Positions 1 through 5,714 of a DNA stretch of 5,861 nucleotides are shown one piece after another. A program made the position numbers and the translations under genes. The stretch comes from Hellea sp964576765 (GTDB lineage Bacteria; Pseudomonadota; Alphaproteobacteria; Caulobacterales; Maricaulaceae): assembly GCA_964576765.1 (NCBI GenBank), contig CAZNWH010000122.1:1-5861 (forward strand), given 5' to 3'. Every line of letters starts with the position of its first letter. The first letter of the stretch is position 1. The notes under the pieces are model-generated. The model saw nothing but the letters and a program-made list of their open reading frames with translations, was not told the origin of the DNA and searched no databases.

Positions 1-485
1 GCGCCTATGTGGAGCGCGATAAGGGCTATGGTGAGTTTTCCTATATTGTGGTGGAGCATTTTGAAAAAGTCTGCTGTGGCTTCATTGCGCGTAATGCCCG
101 GCATATTGGGCCATGGGAGGGTATCAAATATCCGGGTCGGGATTGGAATGGGTGAAGCAGAAACCATGGCCCAGCCTAAAAGCGGCATACCAATCATGAT
201 GACATAAAAAGCGATATGTGTAAATTTGGCCGCCGCAATTTCCAAGGAACTCATGCCGTTAGGTAAAGCAGGAGGCTTATGGGTTAAGCGCCAGATCAGG
301 CGCAAAACGGAAAATATAAGCACCAATATCCCAAAGGATTTATGCAGTTGATAGAGTGCAAACCGGTTGGGCGTATTGGGATTGGTCATTAAAATCCCGA
401 AGACAATCAACCAAATAATCATAATAGCGATAAGCCAATGCAGGCCTATCGCGACCTTGGAATATCGGGCAGAGCTTGCCGACAT
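1..485 (-). CDS. Cytochrome b561 (CybB/YceJ type), 3' end beyond window
   Basis: Di-heme b-type cytochrome of the inner membrane. E. coli CybB of this family passes electrons between superoxide and ubiquinone. The visible 161 residues start MSASSARYSK and contain hydrophobic segments at about 11-33, 49-66, 87-108 and from 149 to the edge. Histidines sit where the family has its heme ligands: H16 (GLHW), H48 (QLHKSFG), H145 (MLHHNIGK) and H159 (ALHIG); the 14-residue gap between the last two matches E. coli CybB. Family members are about 175-190 residues, so only some 15-30 residues are missing at the left edge. Two ATG codons stand in tandem (488-486 and 485-483). The second is preferred because the Shine-Dalgarno AAGAAGG ends 6 bases before it, against 3 for the first. 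The upstream YceI gene ends at 488, so the pair is almost certainly translationally coupled. The pairing of YceI with b561 is also seen in E. coli (yceJ-yceI), there in the opposite order. Confidence 0.93.
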   Translation of the reverse strand, partial: MSASSARYSKVAIGLHWLIAIMIIWLIVFGILMTNPNTPNRFALYQLHKSFGILVLIFSVLRLIWRLTHKPPALPNGMSSLEIAAAKFTHIAFYVIMIGMPLLGWAMVSASPIPIPTRIFDTLPWPNMPGITRNEATADFFKMLHHNIGKLTIALIALHIG

Positions 486-487
486 CA

Positions 488-1243
488 TTAACCTTCTTTG
501 ATGAACTCGACTTCAATCATTATCTCAACATCATCCGCCATCGGGCCATATTTATCAACTCCAAAGTCAGAGCGTTTTACATTGCCCGTGGCAGATATCC
601 CGAACATATCCGCACCAGAGCGAAAGTTTTTGCCCACCTTATTCAGCGTGACATCGAAGGTCACAGGCTTGGTAATCCCTTTAATGGTTAAATCTCCGCT
701 CACATTGCCGGAGCCTAAAACAACCTGTTTCATACTAGTGCTCTTAAAGGTAATTGTCGGGTGATTGGCGGCGTCAAAAAAATCGGCGCTGACCAAATGC
801 TGATCAAAAGCTTCCACGCCGCTATCAATAGAGCTGACAGGAATTTCAACGCTCAACGTTGAGTCATCAGGGCTCTCACTATTCAGGTTGACCGTCGCAT
901 TAGTGACGCCCCAGCGCAAAATAGGCTTGGAATAACCTTGGTGAAGATAGGTAAAGGCCACATAGGCATGGCCTTGTTCGGATTTATAAATACCTGAAGG
1001 AGCCTCGCCAATGCTTACACCTTGGCGGCTGGGTTTTCCTTTAGCCGTAGCTGAAGCGGTTGCTTTAACTGTGTCTTTGGCTGCGCTCATAGTGTCCTTG
1101 GCCACATCAGCCGTCTTGCTTACGGCATCACTGGTCGTTGTTTTGGCCGTATCAACAGCTTTGTCAGCGACTTGCGCAGCTTGTCCGCAGCCCAGTAAAA
1201 ACCCTGCCGCTAAAATGGATGTCGTTAAATGTGAAAATTTCAT
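488..1243 (-). CDS. YceI-domain lipoprotein with LEA-like helical linker
   Basis: Envelope protein of 251 residues. Residues 1-19 form a lipoprotein signal (MKFSHLTT, then a hydrophobic stretch ending LLGC), with C19 the likely lipidated residue. Residues 24-68 are an Ala/Lys/Thr/Asp-rich stretch with a repeated pattern (DKAVDTAK, DAVSKTADVAKD, SAAKDTVKATA) that predicts a long amphipathic helix, like LEA proteins or coiled-coil linkers. Residues 82-251 are the YceI domain: the opening strand (GHAYVAFTYLHQG), the central VEIPVSSIDSG and DQHLVSADFFDAANHPTITFKS, the VSGDLTIKGITKPVTFDV strands, and the closing FGVDK...VEIMIEVEF. This lipocalin-like barrel binds long isoprenoid or quinone-like lipids in characterised members. 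Typical YceI proteins are about 190 residues and soluble in the periplasm, so the lipid anchor plus helical spacer is an addition. It is co-transcribed with cytochrome b561; electron transfer to a bound quinone is inference. Confidence 0.93.
   Translation of the reverse strand: MKFSHLTTSILAAGFLLGCGQAAQVADKAVDTAKTTTSDAVSKTADVAKDTMSAAKDTVKATASATAKGKPSRQGVSIGEAPSGIYKSEQGHAYVAFTYLHQGYSKPILRWGVTNATVNLNSESPDDSTLSVEIPVSSIDSGVEAFDQHLVSADFFDAANHPTITFKSTSMKQVVLGSGNVSGDLTIKGITKPVTFDVTLNKVGKNFRSGADMFGISATGNVKRSDFGVDKYGPMADDVEIMIEVEFIKEG
492..498 (-). promoter_or_regulatory. Shine-Dalgarno for cytochrome b561, inside the end of the YceI gene
   Basis: The minus strand reads AAGAAGG, then T, then the YceI stop as TAATGATG. 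The site lies in the last codons of the YceI gene. Its distance of 6 bases to the ATG at 485 favours that start over the ATG at 488, which overlaps the stop codon as TAATG. This layout is typical of ribosomes re-initiating after finishing the upstream gene. Confidence 0.7.
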
Positions 1244-1249
1244 AATACT

Positions 1250-1254
1250 CTCCC
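1250..1254 (-). promoter_or_regulatory. Shine-Dalgarno for the YceI lipoprotein gene
   Basis: The minus strand reads GGGAG followed by AGTATT and then ATG at 1243. The 6-base spacing is near ideal and confirms the chosen start, which also gives an intact lipoprotein signal sequence. Confidence 0.75.
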
Positions 1255-1261
1255 GCTTATT

Positions 1262-1290
1262 AATATTCCTTTGGGTCTTATAGTGCTCAA
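1262..1290 (-). promoter_or_regulatory. Candidate sigma-70 promoter for the yceI-b561 pair
   Basis: In the 66-base gap after selO, the minus strand has TTGAGC (1290-1285), a 17-base spacer and AATATT (1267-1262). Each hexamer matches the consensus at 4 of 6 positions. The start of transcription would fall only about 10-15 bases before the YceI Shine-Dalgarno, leaving a very short leader. No rho-independent terminator for selO is visible in this gap, so read-through from selO is also possible. Confidence 0.3.
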
Positions 1291-1309
1291 CATCGAAACG
1301 CGCGACTCA

Positions 1310-2494
1310 TTATTTCGTGAGTGAACCAGCACGGTTAAAGTTTTTCAATTTTTCATCAAAGTGTGACCAATCATTATCTTTAACGATCGGTTCCCAAAGC
1401 GCGCCTATCTCTTCATAAAGCAAACTTGTCGGCTTATCTATTTCTTGAGGCTCGCCCGTCCCTACATATTGCCCGAAAACTGTCAGCCAATCGGTAAAGT
1501 TTTCACCTGTGTAAAATTCTGAATTGGGTGATTTTTTAGCTCGCGATAAACGTCCAGCCCCACCTTTCCAATCATGCCAAAACTGCGGCCAGCTGCACTG
1601 ACTATTTTCTAGATAGCGAAAGGTTTGAAGAATAAACTCTATATCAGCCTCAAGCGCCTTTGGCGTAATCGCCAACCGCCTGAACACATGTTTGCGTAAG
1701 GCCTTACGATAGGCAGGGGCATAACTTTCGAGCGCCTTGAGCAAAAGATCATCAGCGCAAATCAAAGACAGACTTTGGGCTAATTGCGCTAAATTCCAAT
1801 ACATGACATCAGGCTGACGTCCAAAAGCGTAAAGCCCATTATGATCAAAATAGGCCGCCGTAAAATTGGATTGGAGCGTCGGTAAAAAACGGTAAGGGCC
1901 ATAATCAAAACTCTCCCCCGTAATATTCATATTATCCGTATTCATGACGCCATGGACAAAACCTCCAGCCATCCAGGAGGCCACCATATCCCCCGAATTT
2001 TGCGCGCAGGCTTCCAGTAATCCATCTGCTCCTTTCACGCCGGGATAATAATGCTCAAGACAATACTCCACCAAAAGCTCGATATTATCCGCGCGCTTTA
2101 AAAAGGCTTGACGTTGAAATGTCCCAAAGCGGATATGCGAATGGGACAACCTGACCATAACGGCCGAGCGGGTTGGGGACGGCTCATCATTACGGTGTAA
2201 ATTTTCGCCCGTCTCGATGAGCGATAATGTCTTGGATGTATTGACGCCCAGATGTTCCAGATAGCGCGTGGCGAGCACCTCTCTGACCCCGCCCAGCAAT
2301 GTCAAGCGTCCATCTCCTCGCCGTGACCAAGGGGTCTGCCCCGAACCCTTTGTGCCTAAATCTTTTAAACGACCTTCTTTGTTGCGCAGTTGGGCAAAGA
2401 GAAAACCGCGCCCATCCCCAAGGTCAGGATTGTAATGCTTAAATTGATGACCGTGATATCGTTGCGCTAAGGGCTTTGACACATTATCCGGCAA
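1310..2494 (-). CDS. selO: SelO (YdiU) family protein AMPylase; true N-terminus lies upstream of the first usual start codon
   Basis: SelO is a pseudokinase-fold enzyme that transfers AMP from ATP to protein hydroxyl groups; bacterial members modify redox proteins. Numbered from the TTG at 2494 (394 residues), the visible motifs are GHQF (15-18), LGDGRG (25-30), K49 in LGTKGSGQTPWSRRGDGR, R115 and R122 in VRLSHSHIRFG, D187-N188 in HGVMNTDNM, and D197 in DYGP. Their spacing fits the Lys, the two AMP-contacting Arg, the Asp-Asn and the metal-binding Asp known from SelO structures, so the enzyme looks active. The TTG is only the first usual start codon: family-like sequence continues in frame upstream, and the TTG has no good Shine-Dalgarno. 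A full protein would be about 455-460 residues, near E. coli YdiU (478). The C-terminus (FNRAGSLTK) lacks the Cys- or Sec-containing tail of many SelO proteins, and GHQFG is GHQFK here. It follows GST in the same transcript. Confidence 0.9.
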   Translation of the reverse strand: MPDNVSKPLAQRYHGHQFKHYNPDLGDGRGFLFAQLRNKEGRLKDLGTKGSGQTPWSRRGDGRLTLLGGVREVLATRYLEHLGVNTSKTLSLIETGENLHRNDEPSPTRSAVMVRLSHSHIRFGTFQRQAFLKRADNIELLVEYCLEHYYPGVKGADGLLEACAQNSGDMVASWMAGGFVHGVMNTDNMNITGESFDYGPYRFLPTLQSNFTAAYFDHNGLYAFGRQPDVMYWNLAQLAQSLSLICADDLLLKALESYAPAYRKALRKHVFRRLAITPKALEADIEFILQTFRYLENSQCSWPQFWHDWKGGAGRLSRAKKSPNSEFYTGENFTDWLTVFGQYVGTGEPQEIDKPTSLLYEEIGALWEPIVKDNDWSHFDEKLKNFNRAGSLTK

Positions 2495-2713
2495 AGGCTC
2501 AAAGCGCGCAAAATGATTGACCCACGCTGCGTCAGATAAACCGTCTAAACCAACGCTTTGGGCAGCAATATCATCGCGGTAACGCAGCTCTGTTTGAGGA
2601 AATTTAGCGGCCTGAACAAGATCATAAAAATCCTCTCCAAGCTCATAAATCCGAGGGTCGGGCGTATAATCTATATCCTCATCTCCTATATCCCCATCTC
2701 GGCGCCAAAATGA
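2495..2713 (-). other. selO: In-frame N-terminal coding extension of selO without ATG, GTG or TTG start
   Basis: Upstream of the TTG at 2494 the selO frame stays open back to a TAG at 2716-2714. The translation from about 2670 contains TPDPRIYELGEDFYDLVQAA, then KFPQTELRYRDD, GLDGLSDAAWVNHFARFEP, which resembles the N-terminal region of this SelO subfamily as I remember it and runs smoothly into the core. It therefore looks like real coding sequence, yet it contains no ATG, GTG or TTG. The nearest ATG (2682-2680) is in the GST frame and meets a TAG after two codons. One extra base just after that ATG would give Met-Glu-Asp-Ile-Asp-Tyr-Thr-Pro-Asp-Pro, a natural start. Possible explanations are an indel (natural or a sequence error), an ATA start at 2674-2672 behind AGGAG, or a ribosomal frameshift from GST. 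Confidence 0.7.
2671..2700 (-). repeat. 15-base tandem duplication at the GST/selO junction
   Basis: Two adjacent 15-base copies, 2700-2686 and 2685-2671 on the minus strand, read GAGATGGGGATATAG and GAGATGAGGATATAG, with one mismatch. The first copy carries the last codons and the TAG stop of GST; the second carries an identically placed ATG and TAG. In the selO frame they encode Asp-Gly-Asp-Ile-Gly and Asp-Glu-Asp-Ile-Asp. The length is a multiple of three, so the duplication alone would not shift a frame. Confidence 0.9.
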
Positions 2714-3321
2714 CTATGCACATTTGTATAAAATTTTTCCGACCGAAGAGATTTTAACCAAGCCGTTAAATTTTTATAGGCGGACAAATCAAGCCGAGCC
2801 GTGTTCTCAGGCTCTAAAGCCGCGACTAATGCAATATCAGCCAATGTCATTTTATCTCCGCATAAAAAGTCGCTTTCAGATAGCCGGGATTCAATAATAG
2901 GAAGATTTTTTTCAAGAAGTCGAAGACCTGTTTGAATAGAACTTTCATCAGTTTGGACACCAAGGAGAGGCGCAGCGAAACGGTTGAATTGCACACGACC
3001 AACAGCACTGCGGATATGATGATTCACGAAATCAATCCATTGGTCTATCACGCCTTGCACGCAAAGATCATCGGGATAAAAATTTGATTCTTCTTTTCGT
3101 GCCATATAGCGCATGATCGCAGCGCTTTCAGCCATCTTGAAACCCCCATCTTGCATAGCGGGAACTTTACCATATGGGTTTATCACCAGATATGCCGCAG
3201 ATTTATGTTGGCCGGATTGTATATCAACAACCTCTTTCTCATAGGCCATACCCATCGCTTCCGCCGCGAAGATGGGGCTTAAGGAGGGAAAAGATAAAGG
3301 ATGGTAATAAAGCTTAATCAT
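2686..3321 (-). CDS. Glutathione S-transferase family protein
   Basis: Cytosolic GST of 211 residues, the usual length. The N-terminal thioredoxin-like domain (about 1-77) starts MIKLYYHPLS. It shows NPYGKVPAM with the cis-proline P54, and the E65-S66 pair in MAESAAIMRYMA that binds the gamma-glutamyl part of glutathione. Ser at 10 or 13 is the likely thiol-activating residue, as in theta-like bacterial GSTs. The helical C-terminal domain (about 87-205) has the folding motif LCGDKMTLADIAL, with T159 and D162 as N-capping pair. The electrophilic substrate cannot be read from sequence. The gene starts 10 bases after the hydrolase stop with only a weak Shine-Dalgarno (GGA, 6 bases upstream), so coupling to the hydrolase is likely. 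Its last codons lie inside the 15-base tandem repeat and overlap the open selO frame. Confidence 0.93.
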   Translation of the reverse strand: MIKLYYHPLSFPSLSPIFAAEAMGMAYEKEVVDIQSGQHKSAAYLVINPYGKVPAMQDGGFKMAESAAIMRYMARKEESNFYPDDLCVQGVIDQWIDFVNHHIRSAVGRVQFNRFAAPLLGVQTDESSIQTGLRLLEKNLPIIESRLSESDFLCGDKMTLADIALVAALEPENTARLDLSAYKNLTAWLKSLRSEKFYTNVHSHFGAEMGI

Positions 3322-3331
3322 GATCTATCCA

Positions 3332-4360
3332 TTAAGGGCTCATATGGAGACGCAGGAAATCTGCAGCATCTAAAGGGATTTTACGTCCTTTTGGGAACGC
3401 CTTAGCAAAATTCAAAAATCCATGCGGCATTAATTTTTCATGGGCATATTCGACAGCAATGCCATGCGCTTTCAGCTTATCGGCATATAACTTCCCTTCA
3501 TCTCTTAGCGGGTCCAGTCCGCAGGTCAGAACATAGGCTGGAGGCAGGTTTTTCAAATCCTGCTCAAAGAGCGGCGAGAGCCGTGTCTCTTGCGGATCTG
3601 AGGCAGCCACATAATGTTCGTCAATAAATTTGAGTGCCATAAAGCCAAGTTGCAACCAATCTTGGGGGCCCGGTTTAGGCGGTTTGAAATCCACTAATTG
3701 CATCAGCGGGTAGAACAACACCTGTGCTTTAAGGTCGGTCCTATATTTTTGCGACAGATAGGCCGTCATATTTCCCCCCGCACTATCCCCGCCAAGTGAT
3801 AAGTTATGACGGTCTATACCGAACTCATCTTGTCCATAACCCTCCATCGCCCAGTTCAGCACAACTTCGCAATCATCAGGGCCAGCCGGATAAGCAAATT
3901 GCGGCGCTAGACGATAATCTACTGATAGAACCCGAAATCCTGTTCCCGAGGCTATGCGCTTGGTAATGCCTTCATGGGATTCAACCGAGCCCGTAACGAA
4001 GCCACCGCCATGTAAGTAAATCACGCAAGGCCCCGGTTCTTCACTGGCATTATGAGGCACATAAAGGCGGACGGGGACGGGGAAATCCTCATGAGGAACG
4101 TTAAAGTCGATGACCCTCTTCATATCTGGTCCAGCGACATCAAACTGGTTCGTCATACGCCGTAAATTATTATGAATATCAGCGATTTGCTTCGGCTCGA
4201 ACTTAAACTTCTCAAGCTGTACTTTCATACGCGTGGTCATTTCATCCATGCGTTGAGTCATCTCATCCATTTTTGCGCTCATGTCATCGGCGATTTTTAT
4301 GGTCAAGTCTTCGGCTATTTCTCTGGGATTTATAAGCGTTTTTTTATCCGGTTTTTTCAT
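3332..4360 (-). CDS. Alpha/beta hydrolase, hormone-sensitive-lipase (family IV) esterase, with heptad N-terminal extension
   Basis: Carboxylesterase of 342 residues, probably cytosolic since no signal peptide is seen. Family IV signatures are complete: the oxyanion-hole HGGG at 117-120 (YLHGGGFVTGS), DYRLAP at 148-153, the nucleophile S193 in GDSAGG, the acid D283 in DPLRDEG, and the base H313 in PHGF. Members hydrolyse short- to medium-chain acyl esters; the natural substrate is unknown. Residues about 1-60 are extra: methionine-rich heptads (MDEMTQR, MDEMTTR, then MKVQLEKF) that look like a short coiled coil, perhaps for oligomerisation or membrane contact. The start at 4360 gives MKKPDKK. 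An ATG 10 bases upstream is out of frame, and the Shine-Dalgarno is poor (GAGA about 13 bases upstream). It is the first gene of a likely operon with GST and selO, with a promoter candidate upstream. Confidence 0.93.
   Translation of the reverse strand: MKKPDKKTLINPREIAEDLTIKIADDMSAKMDEMTQRMDEMTTRMKVQLEKFKFEPKQIADIHNNLRRMTNQFDVAGPDMKRVIDFNVPHEDFPVPVRLYVPHNASEEPGPCVIYLHGGGFVTGSVESHEGITKRIASGTGFRVLSVDYRLAPQFAYPAGPDDCEVVLNWAMEGYGQDEFGIDRHNLSLGGDSAGGNMTAYLSQKYRTDLKAQVLFYPLMQLVDFKPPKPGPQDWLQLGFMALKFIDEHYVAASDPQETRLSPLFEQDLKNLPPAYVLTCGLDPLRDEGKLYADKLKAHGIAVEYAHEKLMPHGFLNFAKAFPKGRKIPLDAADFLRLHMSP
4236..4277 (-). repeat. Two 21-base imperfect tandem repeats encoding Met-Asp-Glu-Met heptads
   Basis: Two adjacent 21-base units, 4236-4256 and 4257-4277, share their first 14 bases except one (GTCAT, then T or C, then TCATCCAT on the plus strand) and diverge afterwards. 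They lie within the hydrolase gene and encode its repeated heptads, in which Asp-Glu-Met-Thr recurs every seven residues. A more diverged neighbour (Ser-Ala-Lys-Met-Asp-Glu-Met) suggests growth by in-frame duplication. Confidence 0.65.
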
Positions 4361-4406
4361 GGGTATTCATTTTCTCTAAGCTCGACTTAAAGACCATGTG
4401 GTGAGA

Positions 4407-4435
4407 ATTTTACCAAACGTCAACCATCGTTGCAA
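4407..4435 (-). promoter_or_regulatory. Candidate sigma-70 promoter for the hydrolase-GST-selO operon
   Basis: On the minus strand TTGCAA (4435-4430) is followed by a 17-base spacer and TAAAAT (4412-4407). The -35 matches consensus at 4 of 6 positions, the -10 at 5 of 6, and the spacing is optimal. Transcription would start around 4400, leaving a leader of about 40 bases before the hydrolase ATG. This is the best promoter-like pair in the window. The 107-base gap shows no hairpin with a T-run that could terminate the xylanase transcript. Confidence 0.45.
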
Positions 4436-4448
4436 AACCAAAGTCAAC
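4413..4448 (-). repeat. Direct repeat flanking the -35 box of the hydrolase promoter
   Basis: The minus strand has GTTGACTTTGG (4448-4438) and GTTGACGTTTGG (4424-4413), identical apart from one inserted G and spaced about two helical turns apart. One lies just upstream of the -35 hexamer and the other fills most of the -35/-10 spacer, positions suited to a transcription-factor site. A small inverted repeat (CAAC-GATG-GTTG, 4432-4421) sits between them. No known regulator motif was recognised. Confidence 0.4.
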
Positions 4449-4467
4449 TTATGAGAACAAGACCTAT

Positions 4468-5706
4468 TTATATGACGTAATTTGGATCAGTAATTGCAAA
4501 AAATGCAGGCTTAGGCTCACCATCGCGATCAAATAATAACGGATGATTAAACCGAATAGCGGGATTGTTATTGGCCGCGCTATCGCCATCTGTAACTCCC
4601 CATAGCGAAACATATTCTACGAAAGGACGCTCCTTTAGACCTGTGAGAACATCTCTGTAAATTTGGGCTTGTTGCTGCAAAAGATTTGTGGGCGGGTTGG
4701 GCCCAAGATCAGGCAAGCAATTTGTTCCCGATTCATAACATGATCCCGGATCTGTATACATGCTAATATCCATCTCTGTGACATGAGTTATAAGATCAGG
4801 AAACTCATTTTGTATCGCATCTATCGAAGCCAAGACAGATTCTGCCGTTGATTCTAGGCGCAAATGGACTTGATGCCCAGCGCCGTCAATCGGCACGCCA
4901 CGCTCTATTAATCGGCGTATAATATCCCTAAACCAGCCCCCCTTACGCGGGTTTTCCGTTTCAAAGTCGTTTAAGAATAAAAGCGCATCCGGATCTGCTG
5001 CTCTGGCTGCCCGAAACGCCCAGTCAATATAGTCCGCATTACCCACCGCATCATGCCATATTGTAAAACGGTCAGGACCAATACCATCATCCCCTCTGAA
5101 CAAGTCCGTCGATACAGCTTCATTAACAACATCCCAAATATGGATACGGTCTCTGAAATGCTCCACCACAGTCCCAATGTAAGTATCAATACGTTGACGA
5201 ATATCATCACGCGAGCCAACGAGAAAATAATCAGGAGTCTGTTCATGCCATAGCAAAGAATGGCCGCGTACGGACATATTATTCTGGAGAGCGAAATCAA
5301 CAAGCCGGTCGGCGCGATCAAAATCAAACACACCTTCCTCAGGTGAGACAAAGCTCGGTTGTAATTCAAATTCAGGTGTAATGCCGTTAAATTGCTCAAG
5401 CACTATACGCCGTGATTGTGAATTAATATCATCCGATTGCGGACTTGAGAGCGCAACACCCATCGTGAAATTATCTTGAAATGTATCTCGCAATGTAGAT
5501 GGCGACTGTGAGGTCGTAACTGGAGGAGGTGGGGGTGGGGGTGGGGGTGGAGGAACAGGAGGCGGTGTCACTGACCCCGTAGAAGAAGATCCAAGAATCA
5601 TATCTGCAGGGGTAGGCGCAGAGCCGCCACCTCCGCATGCTGATAATAAAGCCGTACCTGCACCAGCAAGTAATTTCAAACGCTCACGTGCAGTAAATTC
5701 AACCAT
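4468..5706 (-). CDS. GH10 endo-1,4-beta-xylanase lipoprotein with poly-proline linker
   Basis: Cleaves internal beta-1,4-xylosidic bonds with retention of configuration. Residues 1-23 are a signal peptide with a canonical lipobox (LSAC), so C24 should be lipidated and the enzyme held at the outer membrane. Residues 25-75 are a disordered linker with 11 consecutive prolines (52-62). The GH10 barrel spans about 76-408: RGHSLLWHEQTP (147-158), acid/base E196 in WDVVNEA, LNDFE (245-249), HQVH (278-281), nucleophile E311 in TEMDIS, and WGVTDGDS (369-376). Both catalytic glutamates are present. Unusually, the N and K of the standard ENxMK sugar-binding motif are F113 and Q116 (PEFELQP), and the Trp usual after DS is A377. 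Only C24, C323 and C330 occur; the last two could form a disulfide. The start is backed by AAGGA 8 bases upstream. No other carbohydrate genes are in view. Confidence 0.95.
   Translation of the reverse strand: MVEFTARERLKLLAGAGTALLSACGGGGSAPTPADMILGSSSTGSVTPPPVPPPPPPPPPPPVTTSQSPSTLRDTFQDNFTMGVALSSPQSDDINSQSRRIVLEQFNGITPEFELQPSFVSPEEGVFDFDRADRLVDFALQNNMSVRGHSLLWHEQTPDYFLVGSRDDIRQRIDTYIGTVVEHFRDRIHIWDVVNEAVSTDLFRGDDGIGPDRFTIWHDAVGNADYIDWAFRAARAADPDALLFLNDFETENPRKGGWFRDIIRRLIERGVPIDGAGHQVHLRLESTAESVLASIDAIQNEFPDLITHVTEMDISMYTDPGSCYESGTNCLPDLGPNPPTNLLQQQAQIYRDVLTGLKERPFVEYVSLWGVTDGDSAANNNPAIRFNHPLLFDRDGEPKPAFFAITDPNYVI
5530..5550. repeat. CCACCC hexanucleotide microsatellite in the xylanase linker
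   Basis: The minus strand reads (CCA CCC) three times plus CCA, within 11 consecutive proline codons (5553-5521). The unit is two codons long, so slippage would lengthen or shorten the linker without breaking the frame. The complementary strand carries three G5 runs. Confidence 0.85.
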
Positions 5707-5714
5707 CGTCCAAA

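Noticed and set aside
476..691. Open frames on the plus strand opposite the YceI gene (also 498-764 and 1011-1283)
   Set aside because: They are antisense to a gene with a clear domain, and have no Shine-Dalgarno or family similarity that I can see.
1244..1309. Rho-independent terminator after selO
   Set aside because: The GC-rich GTCGCGCG segment has no matching arm followed by a T-run on the minus strand.
4971..5399. 142-codon open frame on the minus strand inside the xylanase gene
   Set aside because: It lies wholly within the GH10 barrel in another frame, and its translation has no recognisable motif; the xylanase motifs on both sides prove the coding frame.
5521..5560. G-quadruplex on the plus strand opposite the poly-proline codons
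   Set aside because: Only three runs of five G occur; the flanking runs have two G. A strong four-run quadruplex is not present, and the tract is explained by proline codons.
5640..5706. Twin-arginine (Tat) export signal on the xylanase
   Set aside because: The N-terminus has Arg-Glu-Arg rather than two adjacent arginines, so a Sec-type lipoprotein signal is the simpler reading.
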